From: an uncultured Tateyamaria sp. | GTDB lineage: Bacteria > Pseudomonadota > Alphaproteobacteria > Rhodobacterales > Rhodobacteraceae | DNA length: 64,000 nucleotides | Assembly (NCBI GenBank): GCA_947501275.1 | Contig: CANMVD010000006.1 | Location: 62,001-126,000 of the forward strand | Reading direction: 5' to 3' | Shown: one piece after another, positions 58,612-64,000 of the stretch | How positions within the stretch are numbered: position 1 is the stretch's first letter | Layout: each line of letters opens with the position of its first letter | Notes under the pieces: generated by a model | Database searches by the model: none | Told to the model about the DNA's origin: nothing | Seen by the model: only the letters and a program-made list of their open reading frames with translations | Position numbers and translations under genes: made by a program

Positions 58612-58755
58612 CTAGCAACATGGGAATTTGATCTGGGCAAGCTGCTCGGCCTGCTGTGGGGTCAGGGCCGTTTTGCGGCACAATCGCTTCAAGGCACGCC
58701 AATACCGCTTCATGTCCAGTGTGCCTGTTTTGCGGTCGTGATGGACCGGCATCAT
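58612..58755 (-). CDS. 47-aa ORF between coxF and coxG
   Basis: A small ORF encoding MMPVHHDRKTGTLDMKRYWR followed by ALKRLCRKTALTPQQAEQLA and QIKFPCC: basic, probably helical, ending in two cysteines. Its ATG overlaps the coxF stop as ATGA (58752-58755), GGGGGAG lies 4-6 bases upstream, and it ends 15 bases before coxG. The coupling strongly suggests it is translated. Family not recognised; the CC end could bind metal or form a disulfide (inference). Confidence 0.6.
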   Translation of the reverse strand: MMPVHHDRKTGTLDMKRYWRALKRLCRKTALTPQQAEQLAQIKFPCC

Positions 58756-59549
58756 GGCGCTCCCCCGGCCAAAGTACGGCGGCGTACGTGAACGAGTTCG
58801 GCAAGGATCGACAGTGCTATTTCCTCTGGGGTGACAGCGCCAATATCCAGCCCCGCAGGGGCCTTGACCCGCGCAATCTCCGAGCGGGGCAGCCCTGTCG
58901 CCTCCAGCTTGTCTGCAAGCGTGGCAAATTTCCGGGCACTGCCGACAAATGCAATATGCGTCGCAGATGACCAGAGTGCCTGTTTTAACGCATCGACGTC
59001 ACCTTGCCCCTGTGTTGCAATAACAATGACCTGAGAAGAAGCAGTACCTGTCGCGGCATCTGCCGACGACACCTGTACCGCCGTCTCGGTCGCCCATTGG
59101 AATTGGGGTGCGAGCGTGTTCAGGGCCTGCGCAACGGGCGACGCACCGAGGATCACCAGTTGCGGCATGGGCAAGCACGGCTCGATAAAGATATCGACGG
59201 TTCCCCGCGACGGGCACCCGTTGCGCGCAAATGTCATGCCATCCACCTCGTCCCCGGCGGTCACGCCTTTTTCGGCCAGCAATTCTTCGGGCGCGACGGA
59301 CACAAGTTGCGGTGTGCCCGCGCGCAAGGCTTCGAGCGCCGCGCGTTTCACGGCCCCCCTCGTACAGCCTCCACCCAACCAACCATGCAAAATGGTGCCA
59401 TCTGCGCTCAACAAAGCCTTGGCGCCCGGTTTGGCCGCTGTCGCGCCTGCCGTGCGCACGATGGTGGCAAAAGCAAAGGGTTGCTGGCGCGCACGTAGTT
59501 CCTGCGCAGCATCAGCCAAGTCGGTCGACAGAATTTCCGCTGGGGTCAT
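58752..59549 (-). CDS. coxF: XdhC/CoxF-family molybdenum-enzyme maturation protein
   Basis: A 265-residue protein. The N-terminal XdhC_CoxI domain has FAFATIVRTAGATAAKPGAK at about 25-44, LHGWLGGGCTRGAVKRAALE at about 54-73 and NGCPSRGTVDIFIEP at about 109-123. The C-terminal Rossmann XdhC_C domain has QLVILGASPVAQALNTLAPQ at about 130-149. Such proteins bring or sulfurylate the molybdenum cofactor. The position after coxE is that of coxF. ATGA overlaps with both neighbours. Confidence 0.88.
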   Translation of the reverse strand: MTPAEILSTDLADAAQELRARQQPFAFATIVRTAGATAAKPGAKALLSADGTILHGWLGGGCTRGAVKRAALEALRAGTPQLVSVAPEELLAEKGVTAGDEVDGMTFARNGCPSRGTVDIFIEPCLPMPQLVILGASPVAQALNTLAPQFQWATETAVQVSSADAATGTASSQVIVIATQGQGDVDALKQALWSSATHIAFVGSARKFATLADKLEATGLPRSEIARVKAPAGLDIGAVTPEEIALSILAELVHVRRRTLAGGAP

Positions 59550-60727
59550 AGGGCCGCAAGCTCCCCTTCCAATGCGGCCAGATCATCGAGCGTATTGGCC
59601 GGCGAAAACTGATCCAGATAGGGCAGCGCCGCCGCCATACCTGCTGCCACGGGCGCATAGTCGCGCCACCCCTTGAGCGGGTTGAGCCACACAATCCGGC
59701 AGCCGCGTTTTCGCAGCTTGGCCAAGGCAGCGCTGATATGGTCGGGCGGCGCAGTGTCATACCCGTCAGACAGGATCAGCACCACGCTGCGTCCATCAAC
59801 AAAGCGTTTGGCGTAGGTGTCAGCGAACAGTCCCAGTGATGGTCCGATCCGGGACCCGCCACCAAATCCGTCTGCCATCAAGGACATGCGCCCGATCGCG
59901 CGCATCGTGTCCTTGTCGCGCAAGGCTTCGGTGATGCGCACAAGACGGGTGTGAAACAGATAGGCATCCGCTGCCGCATCGGCCCGCATCAACCCAGCCA
60001 GAAAGGCCAGAAAGATCTGCGCATAAACGGTCATCGAGCCCGACACGTCACACAGCGCCACGATCTTGCGGGTGCGATCCGGGCGGCGCTTGCACATCAG
60101 GCGCACGGGCTCTCCGCCGGTGGCAAGACTGGCACGGATGATCTTGCGAAAATGCAGGTGCGTTCCCTTGCGTGCCGCACGCCGACGGCGCGAACGACGG
60201 TCGCGCAGGGCCGCCCCCAGACGGCGGGCTACATCTTCCGCCTCTGCTATGTCTTCGGGGCGCACCAGATCCCGCAGGTCTTTGCGCGACAGGTTGCGCA
60301 CATCCGTTGCAATCAGCTTGCCGGTGCCATCGCTGTCGGCCTCTCCTTCACCGCCGTCCGGTGCGGTGGCAGTGCCCGAAGTGCTGGCCTGCTGACCTTT
60401 GGCATCGCGCGATGAGTGCACATCATCGCTGATGGTCGTGGATTTGGTTGGCACGATCTTGGATTTGACGCGGCCTGCATCCATCCAATAGCTGTCAAAA
60501 AGCGCGTCGAAGCGGTCCGCCTCTTCCTTGCAGCCCGTGCAAATGGCGCGCAACGCGCCCCGGCATTGCTGCGCAGAAGTTGGGTTGACTTCGCACAAGG
60601 CGAACAGCGCCAGTTCGACTTCGCTCACACCAAGGCGCAAGCCGTTGCTGCGCAAATGTGCCACGAACCCACTCATGCGTGCGGCAGGCCCCGGATCACG
60701 CCCGGCAAAGCGCGTCACCCGGCTCAT
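59546..60727 (-). CDS. coxE: CoxE-like von Willebrand factor A protein
   Basis: A 393-residue protein with a helical N-terminal part (MSGFVAHLRSNGLRLGVSEV at about 18-37), a low-complexity acidic linker (about 110-145), an arginine-rich patch DRRSRRRRAARKGTHLHFRK and a VWA domain from about 220. The MIDAS is D-x-S-x-S in IVALCDVSGSMTVYAQIFLA, with the later T/D in LILSDGYDTAPP. CoxE works with the AAA protein CoxD to build the copper-molybdenum site of CO dehydrogenase. ATGA overlaps with coxD and coxF. Confidence 0.92.
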   Translation of the reverse strand: MSRVTRFAGRDPGPAARMSGFVAHLRSNGLRLGVSEVELALFALCEVNPTSAQQCRGALRAICTGCKEEADRFDALFDSYWMDAGRVKSKIVPTKSTTISDDVHSSRDAKGQQASTSGTATAPDGGEGEADSDGTGKLIATDVRNLSRKDLRDLVRPEDIAEAEDVARRLGAALRDRRSRRRRAARKGTHLHFRKIIRASLATGGEPVRLMCKRRPDRTRKIVALCDVSGSMTVYAQIFLAFLAGLMRADAAADAYLFHTRLVRITEALRDKDTMRAIGRMSLMADGFGGGSRIGPSLGLFADTYAKRFVDGRSVVLILSDGYDTAPPDHISAALAKLRKRGCRIVWLNPLKGWRDYAPVAAGMAAALPYLDQFSPANTLDDLAALEGELAAL

Positions 60728-61599
60728 GCGGCCCGCCCCGCGATGCGGCCCGCCATTTCGCGCGTGATCTGCGCCTGGTCGGCTTGTGTCTTCAACAGCG
60801 TGCTGAGCGTTGCCTGCAACACATCCGGATCATCTGTGAGGTCTGCAATACCAAGACCCATGAGTGCCGCGGCAAAATCCAGCATCTCTGCAACGCCAGG
60901 GGTCTTTTCCAATTCTTCCTCGCGCAGCTTTTGAACAAAGCCGACGATTTGCGCGCCCAAGCGGGCCTCGATCTGCGGACAGCGAGCCGTTAGGATGGCC
61001 AATTCCGTCACGCGATCCGGGTAGTCGACATAGGTGTAAAGACAGCGCCGACGCAACGCATCCGACAGATCCCGTGTGCCGTTGGAGGTCAGGATCACGA
61101 TGGGGCGGGTGGTGGCAGTGATCGTCCCGAGTTCAGGGATCGACACCTGATAGTCCGACAGAATTTCCAGCAGATAGGCCTCAAATTCCTCATCCGCACG
61201 GTCGATCTCGTCAATCAGCAGGACCGGAGGGACATCCTGCGTGATCGCCGCAAGAAGTGGACGTTCCAGCAGAAACTCACGGGAAAAGATGCGGTCTTCC
61301 ACCGCCTTACCGGTCTCGCCGTCTTCGGCTGCGGCCCGGATTGTCAGCAACTGGCGCTGGTAGTTCCATTCATAGATGGCTTGCGCGGCATCCAACCCTT
61401 CGTAGCATTGCAAACGGATCAGGGTTGTGTCGCGCACCTGCGACAGCGTGCGGGCCACTTCGGTCTTGCCGACACCCGCGGCACCCTCCAGCAACAAAGG
61501 GCGGCCAAGAGTCAGGGCCAGATGAAGCGCCACGGCAAGGTCGTCGGATGCGACATAGCCTTGCTGTGACAGGCGGGTTTGGAGGTCAGACCAGATCAT
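60724..61599 (-). CDS. coxD: CoxD, MoxR-type AAA+ ATPase
   Basis: A 291-residue AAA+ ATPase. ATG 61599 (MIWSDLQTRLSQQGYV) is preferred over GTG 61629, which would lie inside the palindrome. Walker A is LLEGAAGVGKTEVARTLSQ at about 38-56 and Walker B PPVLLIDEIDRADEEFEAYL at about 122-141. Sensor-1 is in IVILTSNGTRDLSDALRRR at about 165-183. In Oligotropha CoxD is a chaperone-like factor for maturation of the CuSMo active site; the same role is inferred. It overlaps coxE by ATGA. Confidence 0.92.
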   Translation of the reverse strand: MIWSDLQTRLSQQGYVASDDLAVALHLALTLGRPLLLEGAAGVGKTEVARTLSQVRDTTLIRLQCYEGLDAAQAIYEWNYQRQLLTIRAAAEDGETGKAVEDRIFSREFLLERPLLAAITQDVPPVLLIDEIDRADEEFEAYLLEILSDYQVSIPELGTITATTRPIVILTSNGTRDLSDALRRRCLYTYVDYPDRVTELAILTARCPQIEARLGAQIVGFVQKLREEELEKTPGVAEMLDFAAALMGLGIADLTDDPDVLQATLSTLLKTQADQAQITREMAGRIAGRAA

Positions 61600-61610
61600 G
61601 CTGTACGGAA

Positions 61611-61630
61611 GGTGGGCAATATTGCCCACC
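61611..61630 (-). promoter_or_regulatory. perfect 20-bp palindrome between coxL and coxD
   Basis: GGTGGGCAATATTGCCCACC is fully self-complementary (GGTGGGCAAT/ATTGCCCACC). As RNA it would form an 8-bp stem with a 4-base loop. It sits between the coxL stop (61642) and the coxD start (61599), where structural and accessory genes meet. A message-processing or attenuation role is inferred, giving less CoxD-G than CoxL. A protein-binding site is the alternative. Confidence 0.7.
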
Positions 61631-61641
61631 CTACTTTCCCT

Positions 61642-63999
61642 TTAGCCGTGCAGGCCAAGATCATTGGCCGTCTTCCAGATACGCCAGTGATCATGGGGCA
61701 TGTTGGTATGCGTGTTGCCGAACGGGCGGAACGCATCCTGCACCGCATTGGAAAAACACGGCACGCCGCCGACATGCGGGCTTTCGCCCACGCCCTTGGC
61801 CCCGATGGGATGATGGGGCGACGGGGTCACGGTGAAATCCGTCTCGTAATTGGGCACTTCCCACGCTGTGGGCAGGAAGAAGTCCATCAACGTGCCCGTC
61901 TTGCAATTGCCCATGTCGTCATAGGCGATCTCCTGCCCCAGGGCGACAGCCAGCGCTTCGGTCAGACCGCCATGCACCTGTCCTTCGATGATCATCGGAT
62001 TGATGCGCGTGCCGCAATCATCCAGCGCATAGAAGCGGCGAATTTCCGGCACGCCCGTATCCACGTCAATGTCCATCACGCAGACATAGGCCCCAAAGGG
62101 ATAGGTCATGTTGGGCGGATCATAATAGCTGACCGCCTCCAACCCCGGCTCGATTCCCGGGATTGCCTGATTGTAGGCGGCAAAAGCAATCTCCTTCATC
62201 GTCTTGAACTGCTCAGGTGCACCCTTGACCACAAACCGATCCACATCGAATTCGACGTCATTGTCGTGGACTTCAAGCAGATAGGCCGCAATCATCTGCG
62301 CCTTGGCGCGGATCTTGCGACCGGCCATTGCCGTGGCAGCCCCGGCCACCGGGGTCGACCGTGACCCATAGGTGCCCAAACCATAAGGAGCGGTATCCGT
62401 ATCCCCCTCCTCGATGGTGATGCTGTCGGCAGGCAGTCCAATCTCCGAGGCCAGAATTTGGGCAAATGTGGTGGCATGGCCCTGACCCTGAGAAATTGTG
62501 CCCAACCGGGCAATGGCCGATCCTGTCGGGTGGATGCGGATCTCGCAGCTGTCAAACATGCCCAGCCCGAGAATATCGCAATTCTTGACCGGACCCGCCC
62601 CGACAATCTCTGTAAAGAAGCTCAGACCGATGCCCATCAATTTGCGGGTTTTGCCAGCCTTGAAGGCTTCGACCCGCTGGGCCTGTTCGGCACGCAAACC
62701 GTCATAGTCAACAGCCTTCAGCGCCTTGTCCCACGCGGTATGATAATCTCCGCTGTCATATTCCCAACCCAAGGCCGCCGTGTAAGGAAACTGTTCCTTG
62801 CGGATAAAGTTGATCCGGCGCAGTTCCGCCGCATCCATGTTCAGCTTGATGGCCAACACCTCGATCATCCGTTCGATGAAATAGACGGCCTCGGTCACAC
62901 GGAAGGAACAGCGATAGCTGACACCGCCCGGCGCCTTGTTGGTATAGACACCGTCAACCTCAAGAAAGGCCGTCGGGATGTCATAGGACCCGGTGCAGAT
63001 GTTCATGAAACCAGCCGGGAATTTGGTCGGATCGGCACAGGCGTCAAAGCCGCCGTGATCCGCCGTCACATGGCATTGCAGCCCGGTGATCTTACCCTCT
63101 TTGGTAGCCGCAATTTTGCCGGTCATGTGATAGTCGCGGGCAAAGGCGGTGGTCATCAAATTGTCCATCCGGTCTTCGATCCACTTGACCGGCTTGCCCG
63201 TTACGATGGAGGCAACAACCGAACAGACGTAGCCCGGATAGGCCCCGACCTTGTTGCCAAAACCACCGCCAATGTCTGGTGAAATCACGCGGATATTGTG
63301 TTCTTCAATGCCCGAGATAAGGGACACAACCGTGCGGATCGCATGCGGGGCCTGAAATGTGCCCCACAGCGTCAGCTTGCCGTTGACCTTGTCCATGGAC
63401 GCCACACAGCCGCAGGTTTCCAGCGGGCACGGATGCGTGCGGTGGTAATACATGGATTCTTCGGCCACGACCTCGGCTTCGTTGATCACCTGCTCGGTCG
63501 GCTCCTTGTCGCCAGCCTCCCATGTGAAAATATGGTTGGGATGTTTGCGCGGTCCATGCGCGCCGTCGGGAATAGAACCATCCTCTGCGACCAGATCCTC
63601 GCGCAACACCACATCCGATTGCAGCGCCTCAAACGGATCGACGATTACGGGCAGTTCTTCGTACTCCACCTCGACCAGTTCGATCCCATCGGCAGCGGCA
63701 AAACGATCTTCGGCAACCACAAAGGCAACTTCCTGCCCCTGAAACAGCACCTTTCCATCGGCCAGCACCATCTGCTTGTCGCCAGCAAGGGTTGGCATCC
63801 AGTGCAGGCCTAAAGGCTCCAAATCCGCCGCCGTCAAGACAGCCAACACGCCGGGCACCTTCAGGGCCTCCTCGGTGTTGATGCTGACAATTCGGGCATG
63901 GGCATAAGGCGTGCGCACAAAGTCGCCAAACAACATGCCATCCAGTTTCAGATCATCGACATAGTTGCCCTTGCCTTGGGTGAAGCGGGCATCCTCGAC
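61642..63999 (-). CDS. coxL: aerobic carbon monoxide dehydrogenase large subunit, form I (partial, N-terminus outside window)
   Basis: The frame is open to the window edge and gives 785 residues, so only about the first 20-30 are missing. Molybdenum hydroxylase signature regions are GGFGNKVGAYPGYV, YHMTGKIAATKEGKITGL, QGQGHATTFAQILASEIGLP and KGVGESPHVGGVPCFSNAVQ, the last with the catalytic-type Glu. The active-site motif reads S-Y-R-C-S-F-R in GGVSYRCSFRVTEAVY. Form I enzymes have A-Y-x-C-S-F-R with the copper-binding Cys, so this is form I with Ser for Ala. It oxidises CO to CO2 with CoxM and CoxS, expected upstream outside the window. Confidence 0.93.
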   Translation of the reverse strand, partial: VEDARFTQGKGNYVDDLKLDGMLFGDFVRTPYAHARIVSINTEEALKVPGVLAVLTAADLEPLGLHWMPTLAGDKQMVLADGKVLFQGQEVAFVVAEDRFAAADGIELVEVEYEELPVIVDPFEALQSDVVLREDLVAEDGSIPDGAHGPRKHPNHIFTWEAGDKEPTEQVINEAEVVAEESMYYHRTHPCPLETCGCVASMDKVNGKLTLWGTFQAPHAIRTVVSLISGIEEHNIRVISPDIGGGFGNKVGAYPGYVCSVVASIVTGKPVKWIEDRMDNLMTTAFARDYHMTGKIAATKEGKITGLQCHVTADHGGFDACADPTKFPAGFMNICTGSYDIPTAFLEVDGVYTNKAPGGVSYRCSFRVTEAVYFIERMIEVLAIKLNMDAAELRRINFIRKEQFPYTAALGWEYDSGDYHTAWDKALKAVDYDGLRAEQAQRVEAFKAGKTRKLMGIGLSFFTEIVGAGPVKNCDILGLGMFDSCEIRIHPTGSAIARLGTISQGQGHATTFAQILASEIGLPADSITIEEGDTDTAPYGLGTYGSRSTPVAGAATAMAGRKIRAKAQMIAAYLLEVHDNDVEFDVDRFVVKGAPEQFKTMKEIAFAAYNQAIPGIEPGLEAVSYYDPPNMTYPFGAYVCVMDIDVDTGVPEIRRFYALDDCGTRINPMIIEGQVHGGLTEALAVALGQEIAYDDMGNCKTGTLMDFFLPTAWEVPNYETDFTVTPSPHHPIGAKGVGESPHVGGVPCFSNAVQDAFRPFGNTHTNMPHDHWRIWKTANDLGLHG

Positions 64000-64000
64000 A

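Overview
The window looks like a chromosomal segment of a marine Roseobacter-group alphaproteobacterium (Rhodobacterales). The grounds are inference from gene content and style, not a database match: several ABC and TRAP uptake systems, a rhizobial/roseobacter-type glycerol ABC operon, a form I CO dehydrogenase cluster, a hydroxycinnamate/aromatic cluster, ATGA-overlapping operons and moderately high GC. No phage structural genes, CRISPR array or replication origin were seen.

Layout. 1-7.0 kb: a carbohydrate ABC transporter (two permeases, the first cut by the window edge, and a binding protein), DUF1349, a DCXR-like sugar reductase, an aldo/keto reductase of the aldose/fucose dehydrogenase type and a DUF1479 oxygenase-like protein. 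7.2-11 kb: assorted genes (FemAB-like acetyltransferase, secreted leucine-rich-repeat protein, alpha/beta hydrolase, AraC regulator). 11.1-17 kb: a PMH-like sulfatase and a GST, divergent from a TAXI-TRAP transporter. 17-21.7 kb: DUF2254, LysR, a tautomerase/SRPBCC operon and a YceI gene broken by one stop codon. 21.8-31.8 kb: a divergent amino-sugar regulon. The leftward operon is murQ, binding protein, two permeases, Gfo/Idh oxidoreductase, ATPase. The rightward operon is GlcNAc/MurNAc kinase, GntR regulator, SIS isomerase/deaminase, nagA. Both sides carry 11-bp-phased GGTAT boxes.

31.8-40.7 kb is the decayed, accessory part. It holds a PP2C-like pseudogene with two single-base frameshifts, an unidentified frameshifted fragment, a broken membrane protein gene, a tRNA-like element with an enlarged anticodon arm, a compact Panacea / RelE-ParE-like / 43-aa toxin-antitoxin-like operon, and an IS1595-type transposase. 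After these come an intact DUF2218/SnoaL operon with a LysR gene and about 1.2 kb with nothing recognisable. The Panacea operon is the best candidate for something new.

40.7-46.7 kb: aromatic metabolism (amidohydrolase, crotonase, phenol-hydroxylase-type monooxygenase, feruloyl-CoA-synthase-like ligase, MarR). 46.8-58.1 kb: glycerol use, with glpD-glpS-glpT-glpP-glpQ-glpU-glpV-glpK and an iron-type alcohol dehydrogenase on the minus strand and glpR divergent, separated by mirrored TCGTTT boxes. 58.1-64 kb: coxL(partial)-coxD-coxE-coxF-(47-aa ORF)-coxG, the aerobic CO dehydrogenase order, with a perfect palindrome between coxL and coxD.

A recurring theme is a GC-rich perfect or near-perfect hairpin immediately after the binding-protein gene in four transport operons (1652, 14628, 25564, 49518), and a similar element after coxL. 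This suits differential expression of the abundant product. Several very small ORFs are translationally coupled to neighbours and would be missed by a length cut-off.
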